Positions 27,837 to 35,919 of a stretch of DNA of 50,830 nt are shown here, piece after piece. The stretch comes from Gammaproteobacteria bacterium. Its GTDB lineage: Bacteria; Pseudomonadota; Gammaproteobacteria; GRL18. The DNA lies in contig JALUZF010000258.1 of assembly GCA_027012135.1 (NCBI GenBank), positions 1-50,830 on the forward strand. The letters run 5' to 3'. Each line of letters opens with the position of its first letter. Position 1 is the stretch's first letter. The notes below the pieces were generated by a model that did no database searches, had not been told where the DNA came from, and saw nothing but the letters and a program-made list of their open reading frames with translations. Made by a program: the position numbers and the translations under genes.

Positions 27837-28703
27837 CTACTCAGTTTCGAGCTCAATGTGATACCCGGAAAACTTACGGATATTAATCACCCCCGTATCC
27901 AGGATCAGGTACTGCCCTTTAATACCCAGTAACCCCCCTTCAAAAAAGGGCTGTTTATCCAGATTAAAAGATTTAACTTTAGTCGGATATTCCAGTACCG
28001 GGTACTGAATTTCCACCATTTCATTATTATCCAGATGTACAATAGCGTCTTCCGGAATATCTCCCCGCCCGGCAATCAGTTCATCTACCTGGGGGGCTAA
28101 CAATTGATAGAGTTCCGCCTGTTTCTGTTTTAAATCAACAGGTTCTGCCGGTCCCTTCAGCATTCTCTGCCATTGGGTGCGGTCTGAAACCTGCTGTTTA
28201 TATAATACCTCCACCAGACCGGAATAATAACGGGTACTGACCTGAAATACCGGTAAAGCCTGTACTGCCCCCTGATCCACCCAGCGTGTCGGAATCTGAC
28301 TGCCACGGGTGATACCCACCTTGATCCCTGATGAATTGGCCAGATAGACAAAGTGCTTCTGCATACAATTATCCAGGCCCCATTGAGGTTCCCTGCAGGT
28401 GCCCTGATCATAATGGCATTTTTCCGGACTCATAATACATTTGTCGCAGGAAGCCAGACGGGTAAAGCAGGGGTAGCAATGCCCCTGATTAAAACTCTTA
28501 CTGGTTTTACGGGAACAGGCCACACAATGAATTTCCTGTTTATAATGAAAAGACAGCTTTTTACCCAGTAATGGGTTCAGGGCAATTTCCCCGTGACTGA
28601 GCTGCCCCTGCTCATCGTATAAATTTAAAAAGTATTCAACCGGCGTATCAGGGCCGTTGTATTGCACCTGCATTTTACGCAGATGACCAGAATAACTTGC
28701 CAT
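27837..28703 (-). CDS. DUF2797 protein
   Basis: A 288-residue protein of the DUF2797 family. The N-terminal part is cysteine-rich with three CxxC-type pairs (CVAC, CYPC, CDKC) and further Cys/His, suggesting zinc binding. The middle reads HFVYLANSSGIKVGITRG then PTRWVDQGA, which resembles a GIY-YIG-like fold; nuclease activity is not established for the family. No signal peptide. It is convergent with dxs. Function is unknown. Confidence 0.85.
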   Translation of the reverse strand: MASYSGHLRKMQVQYNGPDTPVEYFLNLYDEQGQLSHGEIALNPLLGKKLSFHYKQEIHCVACSRKTSKSFNQGHCYPCFTRLASCDKCIMSPEKCHYDQGTCREPQWGLDNCMQKHFVYLANSSGIKVGITRGSQIPTRWVDQGAVQALPVFQVSTRYYSGLVEVLYKQQVSDRTQWQRMLKGPAEPVDLKQKQAELYQLLAPQVDELIAGRGDIPEDAIVHLDNNEMVEIQYPVLEYPTKVKSFNLDKQPFFEGGLLGIKGQYLILDTGVINIRKFSGYHIELETE

Positions 28704-28753
28704 TACAGTTCCTTAATTTATAGTAACAATTCAGTGTACCTGACCGTAACTGT

Positions 28754-28898
28754 CTACAGGTACTGAATTTCCAGGGGCGCTCAAGTACATCCATGTATCG
28801 GTTTAGAACTTTTCAAAACTTGTTTTGTAAAAAGTTCTTATCCAGGTGATTGTGAAAACATCCATGTTTTCAAAACCCTGTAAATCCAGTACCTGCAG
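28754..28898. repeat. 145-bp nested-hairpin intergenic element
   Basis: Outer 23-bp inverted repeats with few mismatches (28754-28776 and 28876-28898, CTRCAGGTACTGRATTT-type) enclose three smaller palindromes: GTACATCCATGTA-type at 28785-28798, a near-perfect stem of AGAACTTTT with AAAAGTTCT at 28805-28838, and GAAAACATCCATGTTTTC at 28854-28871. It lies between the starts/ends of DUF2797 and ampD on the minus strand. It has no relation to the heptamer family. A non-autonomous element or a structured RNA are both possible. Confidence 0.7.
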
Positions 28899-28942
28899 CC
28901 ATTCACTCTACCTTGCTTTAATTTATACTGAGTAGTTACAAT

Positions 28943-29491
28943 TTATATAAGCTTATTAGCTCTTAATACATTCCAGTCAAACCCCGGACCGGGATCGGTT
29001 TTCCGACCGGGGGCAATATCACTATGACCCACGATTTTTTCTGCAGTTATTTCTGGAAAATAATTTTTCAGGGTTTTCACCACAGCAAGCAGTGTTTCAT
29101 ATTGTGAATTTTCAAACTGACTGTCATCAGTACCTTCCAGCTCAATTCCAATAGAAAAATTATTGCAGTTTTCCTGCCCGGCCAGGCAGGACTGGCCGGC
29201 ATGCCAGGCACGATCGTACAGATTAACATACTGAACCAGTTCACCATTGCGTCGAATCAACAGATGGGAAGAGACCTGTAAACCCTCAATTTCCCTGAAA
29301 TAAGCATGTTCGTTCCAGTCCAGTTGATTACTGAAAAAACGATCGATTTCATCCCCCCCGTACTGTCCCGGCGGCAGGGAGATGCTATGAATAATAATGC
29401 TGTCTATTGTGACATTTTCAGGCCGTTTATTATAGTTTGGAGAAGGGATTTTCCTGGCCTGGGTAAACCAGCCGTCAGATATTTCGTACAT
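28943..29491 (-). CDS. ampD: 1,6-anhydro-N-acetylmuramyl-L-alanine amidase
   Basis: A 182-residue cytoplasmic Zn amidase that cleaves the stem peptide from 1,6-anhydro-muropeptides during peptidoglycan recycling; where an AmpR/AmpC system exists it tunes beta-lactamase induction, but none is seen here. Zn ligands His35, His156 and Asp166 and the catalytic Lys164 and Glu117 are in the expected motifs (IIIHSISLPP, IGIELEG, VGHSDIAPGRKTDPGP). Length is typical. The ampD - DUF1631 - nadC neighbourhood is shared with pseudomonads. Confidence 0.96.
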   Translation of the reverse strand: MYEISDGWFTQARKIPSPNYNKRPENVTIDSIIIHSISLPPGQYGGDEIDRFFSNQLDWNEHAYFREIEGLQVSSHLLIRRNGELVQYVNLYDRAWHAGQSCLAGQENCNNFSIGIELEGTDDSQFENSQYETLLAVVKTLKNYFPEITAEKIVGHSDIAPGRKTDPGPGFDWNVLRANKLI

Positions 29492-29869
29492 AAGATATTC
29501 AAGTTGCTTTTTATTTGATTTTTATAGGAAAATCAGGTGAAAAAAATTAATAAATGTTCTATATTGATAATGTGTGATTATACATTTTCTTTATTATATG
29601 CAGCTATTTTTATTGTGTTAACCTGGTTGTGTTCTTAGCAACCTGTAGTAAATGGCAGCCGTTCCACTAATTTTTTGTTTCTGTGGACAAGCTCAAAGAC
29701 ATTTTAATTGATAAGGATTACAGTTTAACAATACGCTATTTCAATTTATGTTTTTATTTTTACAGTATAAAAGTTCTCAGTTACGCCAATATAAAAAACT
29801 ATGTCAACAATGTCAGAGGCATTGTAAAACCATACTGTTAAAGCTAAAACAAACCGAGGTGTGGTCTAA
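29492..29869. other. Divergent ampD / DUF1631 intergenic region
   Basis: A 378-bp AT-rich gap. I see no credible gene; a 79-codon frame crossing into the DUF1631 start is a shadow. A possible promoter for the rightward gene is TTGATA at 29707-29712 with a poor -10. A ribosome site GAGGTG lies 8 bp before the DUF1631 ATG. No heptamer repeat is present. Confidence 0.5.
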
Positions 29870-32317
29870 ATGCAACCTAAAAACAATATCTTACACTTTA
29901 GCCGGGGTCGTAGCAAACAAGCGGCACCGGATCAGAATTATCACAGAAACAGGTTGTCACAAGCTAGCAGGATACATGATTCAATGATACCAGAAGGTCC
30001 ATTAGGCGATTTAGTCAAGTACACCAGTCAGTGGACAAATGAGGCCATTTCAGCATTATTTGATAATGTTGATACCCAGTTATTTGAAATGGCCGAAAAA
30101 TCAGAAAATGCGACCGATCAAAACACCTATTTTGATGCCATGCGCATTATCCGCCTGCGGCGCAGTGTTGCCCATGAAGAGTTTCTCGCCAAAGTAGAAG
30201 AGAGTTTTGATCCCGAAGTTATCCAGGGCGGCCGTGATTTTCGGGAAGTCACCTCCGATATTGAAAGCCTGTCCTTAATTGCTGATGATAACCTCGAAGA
30301 AGAACTGGCTACCCATAATATGATAGCCAAAGCGGAACGGGACAATAAGGATGAACTGAAACAGCTGAACCAGCGAGTGGCCTATCTCTATAATGGTCTG
30401 AATATTACTACCCAGAACAATCCTGTCAGTCCAACGGCTTTATGTAATGCCTTTGCCGCTGCTGTTGATACCCTGGAAGCCGAAATCAAGGTAAAACTGC
30501 TGGTATTCAAGCTGTTTGATATCAATGTTATTTCTAAGCTGAACGATCTCTATCTGAATCTCAATCATCTACTGGTTGAAAAAGGTATTTTACCGGATCT
30601 GAAAGTCTCCTATGGTTCAGTCAGAAGGCAACCTGCTCCCTCTGGCATGGGCACAGGTGTTCAAGATAATGCACCTGGGACTCCCCAGGCTGATTCCGGT
30701 TTATCTCAGTTTATACAGCAGCCGGTTGGCGGAGGTTACCAGCAAAATTCTGCCGATGCAGAAGCCTTTGCCCTGATTCAGCAGCTGATTGCCCGGAATA
30801 AAACACCACAGCAAAATATCCCACAGGCTCAGTTTGCCAATACTACCGATGTTATGAATACCCTGTCCCAGATACAGATTGATCCAACCCTGGCAAACCC
30901 TTATGACCCTTATAGTGGGCAGCAACACAGTGGTTCTGAAACCAGTGCTCTGTTAAAAGAAGCCCTGAAACAGGCTTTACATAACAACCGGAATAAAGAA
31001 GCCATTAACCAGGCCGATGATGATATGATTGATGTTATCGGTATGCTGTTTGACTTTATCCTGGGTGACAATAACCTGGTTGATTCAGTTAAGTCCCTGT
31101 TAAGCCGTCTGCAGATACCGATTATTAAAATCGCTCTGCAGGATAAAAGTTTTTTCCGTAATAAAAACCATCCGACACGTAAATTATTAAATGAACTGGC
31201 CAATGCAGGCCTGGGCGTTACAGACACTGTTAATTCCCAGAATAACCCCCTGTATCTGAAACTGGAAAGTATTGTTACCCGTGTTACCAATGAACAGACC
31301 GAATCAATTGATGAGGGTTTTTATGAAGAATTACTGGAAGATCTGCACCGCTTCCTGTCTGAATTTAACCAGGGTATAAAAAACAGAAGAACCCCGTCTA
31401 AAGATGCCGCGTTGAAACTGGTTAGCACCGAATTAAACTCCCGTATTGCCCATAAAAATCTGCCTTATAATATTGTTTTATTGCTGGAGCGGGTCTGGAA
31501 AGACGTAATGCTGGATATCTTTTTCAGCGACGGCATGGAAAGTGACGAATGGGATATGGCCATGACCTTCGTGGACACCCTGATATGGAGCGTGGATCCA
31601 AAAACCGATATTCAGAGCCAGAAACAGCTGGTCAGAGTAATTCCTGGAATTTTAAATGCCCTTAATGCCGGGCTTGACCGTATTCAATACCCAAAAGACT
31701 TACGTGAACAACTCCTGCAGGATCTGCAGAACTGCCATCTTGCCTGTATGAAAGGCCAGAATATTAATGATAGTGATCTGTCACAAAATGGTTCCGCCTA
31801 TATTTCCAGCACAATACCTACGGAGCCTGCTGATCAAAGCGAAGCCGCTAATAGTACTGCAGAAACTACTGATGGGCTTTCGGCAGAAGATCTTGCCAGT
31901 ATTGATGCCGGTATTGATGTTATGCTGGACGGTGATCTAAATAACCTGGATGCCCTGGAAGAAGAAGATTTACTGGCTTCCCTGGAAGACGGTTCTGAGC
32001 AGGCCATTGCTGACAGCGATGATGCAGAACTGATTGAAGATGCCTATACTCAGCAGGCCAGAAACCTCACTGCCGGCGCCTGGGTCGAGTTTATCGGTCA
32101 GGACGGCCAGACCTATCGGGCCAAGATCTCCTGGATGAGTGAAGACGCCAGTGCCTATATTTTTGTTACCCAGACCGGCCAGATTGCAGAAAAATCCCTG
32201 CAGGGTTTAAGTACTGCACTGCGGAATAAACAGGCCACCATTCTGGATGAGTCACCGGTATTTGAACGGGCCATGGATGCTGTATTAGAAGAACTGCAGG
32301 AAAAAACCGAACATTAA
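29870..32317 (+). CDS. DUF1631 protein
   Basis: An 815-residue protein of the DUF1631 family (gammaproteobacterial, function not established). The N-terminal part (about 40-230) and the central part (about 360-640) are helical. Linkers near 250-340 (Gln/Pro/Gly-rich) and 645-720 (Ser/Thr/Asp/Glu-rich) look disordered. A C-terminal domain (GAWVEFIGQDGQTYRAKISWMSEDASAYIFV) resembles a small PilZ-like beta-barrel, as usual in the family. No signal or membrane segment. The GAGGTG site supports the ATG at 29870. The retropepsin gene follows after 29 bp. Confidence 0.88.
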   Translation: MQPKNNILHFSRGRSKQAAPDQNYHRNRLSQASRIHDSMIPEGPLGDLVKYTSQWTNEAISALFDNVDTQLFEMAEKSENATDQNTYFDAMRIIRLRRSVAHEEFLAKVEESFDPEVIQGGRDFREVTSDIESLSLIADDNLEEELATHNMIAKAERDNKDELKQLNQRVAYLYNGLNITTQNNPVSPTALCNAFAAAVDTLEAEIKVKLLVFKLFDINVISKLNDLYLNLNHLLVEKGILPDLKVSYGSVRRQPAPSGMGTGVQDNAPGTPQADSGLSQFIQQPVGGGYQQNSADAEAFALIQQLIARNKTPQQNIPQAQFANTTDVMNTLSQIQIDPTLANPYDPYSGQQHSGSETSALLKEALKQALHNNRNKEAINQADDDMIDVIGMLFDFILGDNNLVDSVKSLLSRLQIPIIKIALQDKSFFRNKNHPTRKLLNELANAGLGVTDTVNSQNNPLYLKLESIVTRVTNEQTESIDEGFYEELLEDLHRFLSEFNQGIKNRRTPSKDAALKLVSTELNSRIAHKNLPYNIVLLLERVWKDVMLDIFFSDGMESDEWDMAMTFVDTLIWSVDPKTDIQSQKQLVRVIPGILNALNAGLDRIQYPKDLREQLLQDLQNCHLACMKGQNINDSDLSQNGSAYISSTIPTEPADQSEAANSTAETTDGLSAEDLASIDAGIDVMLDGDLNNLDALEEEDLLASLEDGSEQAIADSDDAELIEDAYTQQARNLTAGAWVEFIGQDGQTYRAKISWMSEDASAYIFVTQTGQIAEKSLQGLSTALRNKQATILDESPVFERAMDAVLEELQEKTEH

Positions 32318-32346
32318 TCCGCTGTTAATACCTTCCCCCAACGACT

Positions 32347-32856
32347 GTGACTGATAATGTAAAAAGTATGGGCAAGGGCATGATTGCCATTGCCCTGGTG
32401 CTTGCCCTTGGACTGCTGACCTGGATTTTTCAGGGGGCTATTAACCGGCAGTACAATCCTAACCAGACCGTTCAGACTGGACAAATCACCGATCAATATA
32501 TAGAAATTGTATTAAAGCGAAACCGTGCCGGTCATTATGTGACTTCCGGCCGGATCAACGGCTATCCATCTGTTTTTCTGCTCGATACCGGTGCTACCTA
32601 TGTAGCCGTTCCTGAACGTCTCGCTGTTAAAACCGGCCTGAAAAAAGGCATGCCGGTCAGCCTTTCTACTGCCAATGGCCGAACAACCGGTTTTCAGACC
32701 ATTATTGATGAACTGGATATAGGTAAGATACGGCTGACTAATATCAGGGCTGTTATTACGCCTAATCTGGATGAGGTGTTGTTGGGGATGTCGGTTTTGA
32801 AGCAGCTTGAGTTTACGCAGAGAGGGGGGGTGTTGAGGGTTAGGCAGTATTTTTAG
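32347..32856 (+). CDS. Membrane-anchored retropepsin-like aspartic protease (TIGR02281 type)
   Basis: A 169-residue protein with one N-terminal membrane helix (about 11-29) and a periplasmic clan AA domain. The catalytic motif is Asp80-Thr-Gly-Ala (FLLDTGATYVAVP); only one such motif is present, so it should act as a homodimer. The second hallmark VLLGMSVLKQL is near the C-terminus. The start is GTG at 32347; an internal ATG at 32368 would still keep the anchor. It follows DUF1631 by 29 bp. 30 of its last 31 codons end in G or T versus 17 of 30 for residues 59-88. The TAG stop is 4 bp from a heptamer element. Confidence 0.85.
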   Translation: MTDNVKSMGKGMIAIALVLALGLLTWIFQGAINRQYNPNQTVQTGQITDQYIEIVLKRNRAGHYVTSGRINGYPSVFLLDTGATYVAVPERLAVKTGLKKGMPVSLSTANGRTTGFQTIIDELDIGKIRLTNIRAVITPNLDEVLLGMSVLKQLEFTQRGGVLRVRQYF

Positions 32857-32860
32857 GGTT

Positions 32861-32903
32861 GAGCGTTGAGCGTTGAGAAAGAGCTTAGAGGGTTAAGTGT
32901 TAA
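32861..32903 (+). repeat. Heptamer element (two GAGCGTT, joining motif, GTGTTAA)
   Basis: GAGCGTT twice (32861-32874), GAGAAAGAGC (32875-32884), then TTAGAGGGTTAA and one GTGTTAA. The order is the same as at 1921-2012, with shorter arrays: TTGAGCG units, joining motif, TTAAGTG units. It lies between the convergent stops of the retropepsin and symporter genes, both of which show strong plus-strand G/T bias here. Confidence 0.88.
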
Positions 32904-32963
32904 GGGAGAGCACAGGGTTTTTCCGGGAGAGTGGGTGGCTTGTTTGTGCTCCCGGTATTTGAA

Positions 32964-34292
32964 TTACTTTTGTCTGGTTAGTTTGAATACTACCGGGCTT
33001 AGTAAGAGTAATGCGATTAGGTTGGGCAGGGCCATTAGGGCGTTTAGGGTGTCGGCTAGTAGCCAGATGAAGTTAAGTTCGCCCATGGCGCCGATGGGGA
33101 CGGCTATGATCCATAATATTCGGAAGATCATGACAGAGCGGATGCCAAACAGGAATTCTACGCAGCGTTCACCGTAAACACTCCAGCCTAAAATGGTGGT
33201 AAAGGCAAAGACCGCCTGGGCAAGGCTAACTATCATGCCGCCGGTTTCGGGTAATACCTGGTCAAAAGCCGCCATGGTCAGTGCCGCACCTTTAACACCA
33301 CTGGTCCAGACGCCGGTCAGTACAATAGCCAGGCCGGTAATGCTGCATACTATAATGGTATCTATAAATGTACCCAGCATGGCAATTTTTCCCTGTCGAA
33401 CCGGATCATCAGTTTTTGCTGCAGCATGGGCAATGGGTGCACTGCCCAGCCCCGCCTCATTGGAAAAAATCCCCCTCGCCACGCCCCATTGTATGGCCAT
33501 AATAATACTGGCTCCGGCAAAACCTCCGGTCGCCGCTACAGGATTAAAAGCACTGTCTATTATCAGGGAAAAGGCTGCGGGTATTTCAGAAAAGTGGCTG
33601 GCCAGTACCAGCAAACCCGCCAGAAAATAAGCAATAGCCATAAACGGCACCAGCTTACCAGCCACCTGGGCAATACGCTTAATGCCGCCTAATACCACGG
33701 CACCGGTTAAAATAACTAAAACCAGGCCGGTTAACCAGACAGGAATATTAAACTGGGTCTGCATGGCATGAGCCACCGAATTGGCCTGTACGGTATTACC
33801 AATACCAAAGGAAGCCAGGGCGCCAAAGACGGCAAACAGAACACCCAGCCATAGCCAGCTTTTACCCAGACCATTTTTTATATAATACATGGGTCCGCCC
33901 AGGTAACTGCCCTGCTCATCCACTTCCCGGTAATGCACTGCACAGACGGCCTCAGCATATTTAGTCGCCATGCCAATTAAGGCCGTAAGCCACATCCAGA
34001 ACAGGGCACCGGGGCCGCCAATAAAAATAGCCGTTGCCACACCGGTAATATTGCCAGTACCAATGGTTGCTGAAAGTGAAGTCATCAATGCATTAAACGG
34101 CGAGATTTCCCCTGCTTTATGATCGCCTGCCCTGCCCTGCCATAACAACTTAAATCCCTTACCCAGGTTTAGTAATGGCATAAACCTCAGTCCCAACATT
34201 AAAAACAGCCCGGTACCAAAAATCATAAACAGCATGGGTTTTCCCCAGACCACAGCGTTTATATTATTCAGCAATGCCGTCAGCCAATCCAT
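32964..34292 (-). CDS. Alanine/glycine:cation symporter (AGCS family)
   Basis: A sodium:amino-acid symporter of 442 residues from this start with about ten hydrophobic segments, an inner-membrane protein expected to import alanine or glycine. Family motifs: NALMTSLSATIGTGNITGVA, GGPGALFWMWLTALIGMATKYAEA, and GSYLGGPMYYIKNGL. I chose ATG 34292 because AAAAGG lies 9 bp upstream; the ATG at 34301 would overlap that ribosome site. It separates the retropepsin gene from nadC, which are close neighbours in related bacteria, and is flanked on both sides by heptamer arrays of opposite orientation. 28 of the last 32 codons end in A or C. Confidence 0.92.
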   Translation of the reverse strand: MDWLTALLNNINAVVWGKPMLFMIFGTGLFLMLGLRFMPLLNLGKGFKLLWQGRAGDHKAGEISPFNALMTSLSATIGTGNITGVATAIFIGGPGALFWMWLTALIGMATKYAEAVCAVHYREVDEQGSYLGGPMYYIKNGLGKSWLWLGVLFAVFGALASFGIGNTVQANSVAHAMQTQFNIPVWLTGLVLVILTGAVVLGGIKRIAQVAGKLVPFMAIAYFLAGLLVLASHFSEIPAAFSLIIDSAFNPVAATGGFAGASIIMAIQWGVARGIFSNEAGLGSAPIAHAAAKTDDPVRQGKIAMLGTFIDTIIVCSITGLAIVLTGVWTSGVKGAALTMAAFDQVLPETGGMIVSLAQAVFAFTTILGWSVYGERCVEFLFGIRSVMIFRILWIIAVPIGAMGELNFIWLLADTLNALMALPNLIALLLLSPVVFKLTRQK

Positions 34293-34373
34293 TAAAACCA
34301 TCCTTTTTATTTAATTTATTTGATCTGTCATTGTTACAGGCACCCCATTATAATACCCTAAGTTCAGGAAGTA

Positions 34374-34413
34374 ACTTAACACTTAACACTTAACACTTAA
34401 CACTTAACACTTA
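34374..34413 (-). repeat. Heptamer array abutting the nadC start (five ACTTAAC units)
   Basis: Five exact ACTTAAC units plus a partial one; on the minus strand this is GTTAAGT, so it faces opposite to the arrays at 1943 and 32897. The array ends 5 bp before the nadC ATG, where a ribosome site would normally be. Confidence 0.92.
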
Positions 34414-34418
34414 TTATA

Positions 34419-35258
34419 ATGCCATCAATACCCCATTCCATTATTAAAAACCAGGTAAGTCAGGCTCTGGCCGAAGATATTGGTTCCGGAGATCTAACCG
34501 CTGAATTAATTCCACAGAATAATCAGGCTACAGCCCATCTTATCTGTCGGGAAACGGCTGTTTTATGCGGTCAGAACTGGTTTAATGAAGTATTCAGACA
34601 ACTGGATGACTCCATTACTATTAAATGGCATGTCAATGATGGTGACAGCATAAGTAATGAGCAACGGATCTGCACCATTAGCGGTAATGCCCGCCATATT
34701 CTAACGGGTGAACGTAGCGCTATGAACTTCCTGCAGACGCTGTCTGGTACTGCCACGTCCACACAGCAATATGTCAGACAACTGGGCAGTACTTCTGTTA
34801 AATTACTGGATACCCGTAAAACCATTCCCGGACTCAGAGAAGCACAGAAATACGCCGTAAATTGCGGTGGTGCCTATAACCACCGTCACGGTTTATTTGA
34901 TGGGGTACTGATTAAAGAAAATCATATTATGGCGGCAGGTTCCATTACTGCTGCTGTAGCGAATGCACGCAAGATTATTCCCCACACGCTGAAAATTGAA
35001 GTGGAAGTGGAAACGCTGGAAGAAGTCACCGAAGCGCTTAATGCCGGGGCCGATATTTTATTGCTGGATAATATGGATAATGCTCAGCTGGAGCAGGCTA
35101 TTGAACTTAATCATGGCCGTGCTCTACTTGAAGTATCAGGTAATATTACTATGGAACGGCTGAGAGAATTAGGCCGACTGGCGATTGATTTTATTTCTAC
35201 CGGGGCGATTACCAAGCATGTAAGGGCTGTGGATTTTTCACTCCGGTTTGAAAAATAA
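34419..35258 (+). CDS. nadC: Nicotinate-nucleotide pyrophosphorylase (carboxylating)
   Basis: A 279-residue quinolinate phosphoribosyltransferase that makes nicotinate mononucleotide from quinolinate and PRPP for NAD synthesis. Conserved: LAEDIGSGDLTAELIP near the start, GERSAMNFLQTLSGTAT, LLDTRKTIPGLR, and GGAYNHRHGLFDGVLIKENH. Length normal. The ATG has no Shine-Dalgarno site; the five-unit heptamer array ends just upstream. Another in-frame start is not apparent, so translation may be weak or use a leaderless or array-affected signal. It is convergent with higA (4 bp between stops). Confidence 0.96.
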   Translation: MPSIPHSIIKNQVSQALAEDIGSGDLTAELIPQNNQATAHLICRETAVLCGQNWFNEVFRQLDDSITIKWHVNDGDSISNEQRICTISGNARHILTGERSAMNFLQTLSGTATSTQQYVRQLGSTSVKLLDTRKTIPGLREAQKYAVNCGGAYNHRHGLFDGVLIKENHIMAAGSITAAVANARKIIPHTLKIEVEVETLEEVTEALNAGADILLLDNMDNAQLEQAIELNHGRALLEVSGNITMERLRELGRLAIDFISTGAITKHVRAVDFSLRFEK

Positions 35259-35262
35259 ATTA

Positions 35263-35580
35263 CTATGCTGCTACCAAAGGATGTGCATGTGCCAGTTTGT
35301 CAGCCAAAAGCTCATTATGCTCAGCCAACCACAGATCATTAACAAGCTGGAGATTGAGCCAAAACTCCGGTGTAGTTCCCAAAACCTTTGCCAGTAAAAA
35401 AGCAGTTTCCGCAGTTACTCCACGCCGATCGCCACATAACTCATTTACAGTCTTACGCCCTACACCCATTGCTTTTGCCAGTTCTCCCTGCGTGATCCCC
35501 AAAGGTTCCAGAAATTCTTCTTTGAGCATTGTGCCCACACTGGTGGGTTGATGAGCTGGAATTTTTAAAATTTCAACCAT
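35263..35580 (-). CDS. higA: HigA family antitoxin (HTH)
   Basis: A 105-residue DNA-binding antitoxin with a central XRE-type helix-turn-helix: GITQGELAKAMGVGRKTVNELCGDRRGVTAETAFLLA is the family's characteristic region (about 28-65), followed by the conserved TTPEFWLNLQ. It should neutralise HigB and repress the operon. It follows the toxin gene by 11 bp; the toxin-first order is usual for HigBA. The likely operator is the palindrome at 35888-35917. Confidence 0.95.
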   Translation of the reverse strand: MVEILKIPAHQPTSVGTMLKEEFLEPLGITQGELAKAMGVGRKTVNELCGDRRGVTAETAFLLAKVLGTTPEFWLNLQLVNDLWLAEHNELLADKLAHAHPLVAA

Positions 35581-35591
35581 GGTGATACCTC

Positions 35592-35882
35592 TTATCTATA
35601 TTTATGCGGATCCAGGTATATCCCTTTTGCCTCGCCCTTATCCCATTGGAAAATCAGACGGTATTGCCTGTTTACACGAATTGAACACCACCCTTTCAGA
35701 TTACCTCCCAGGCGTTCAAATCTGTTACCTGGTGGCACTCTTAAATCCTTTTCTGCTTTAGCAATATGGATAATATCCAGTTTTCTCTTTAGAGCTTTCT
35801 CAATGATGCTGGGCAGGTTAGGTGACTTTACACCTCGAAAGTAGTAGTCATCTAACCATTGCTCACGAAATGTTTTAATCAT
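35592..35882 (-). CDS. higB: HigB/RelE-type mRNA interferase toxin
   Basis: A 96-residue toxin of the RelE superfamily (HigB branch), expected to cut mRNA on the ribosome. The family core is clear: PSIIEKALKRKLDIIHIAK, LRVPPGNRFERLGGNLKGWCSIRVNRQYRLIFQW, and the C-terminal DPHKYR. The start matches the family (MIKTF). The module lies between nadC and thiO, an insertion into conserved neighbours. A perfect palindrome begins 5 bp upstream of the ATG, so no separate ribosome site is free. Confidence 0.94.
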   Translation of the reverse strand: MIKTFREQWLDDYYFRGVKSPNLPSIIEKALKRKLDIIHIAKAEKDLRVPPGNRFERLGGNLKGWCSIRVNRQYRLIFQWDKGEAKGIYLDPHKYR

Positions 35883-35887
35883 ACGTC

Positions 35888-35917
35888 ATTGTATCCTGTA
35901 TCGATACAGGATACAAT
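35888..35917. promoter_or_regulatory. 30-bp perfect palindrome, likely HigA operator
   Basis: A 30-bp exactly self-complementary sequence centred on TATCGATA, with half-site ATTGTATCCTGTATC. It lies between the higB ATG (35882) and the thiO stop (35920). Position and symmetry fit a HigA dimer site giving autorepression. In RNA it would form a 13- to 15-bp hairpin covering the leader directly before the start codon. Confidence 0.85.
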
Positions 35918-35919
35918 AT

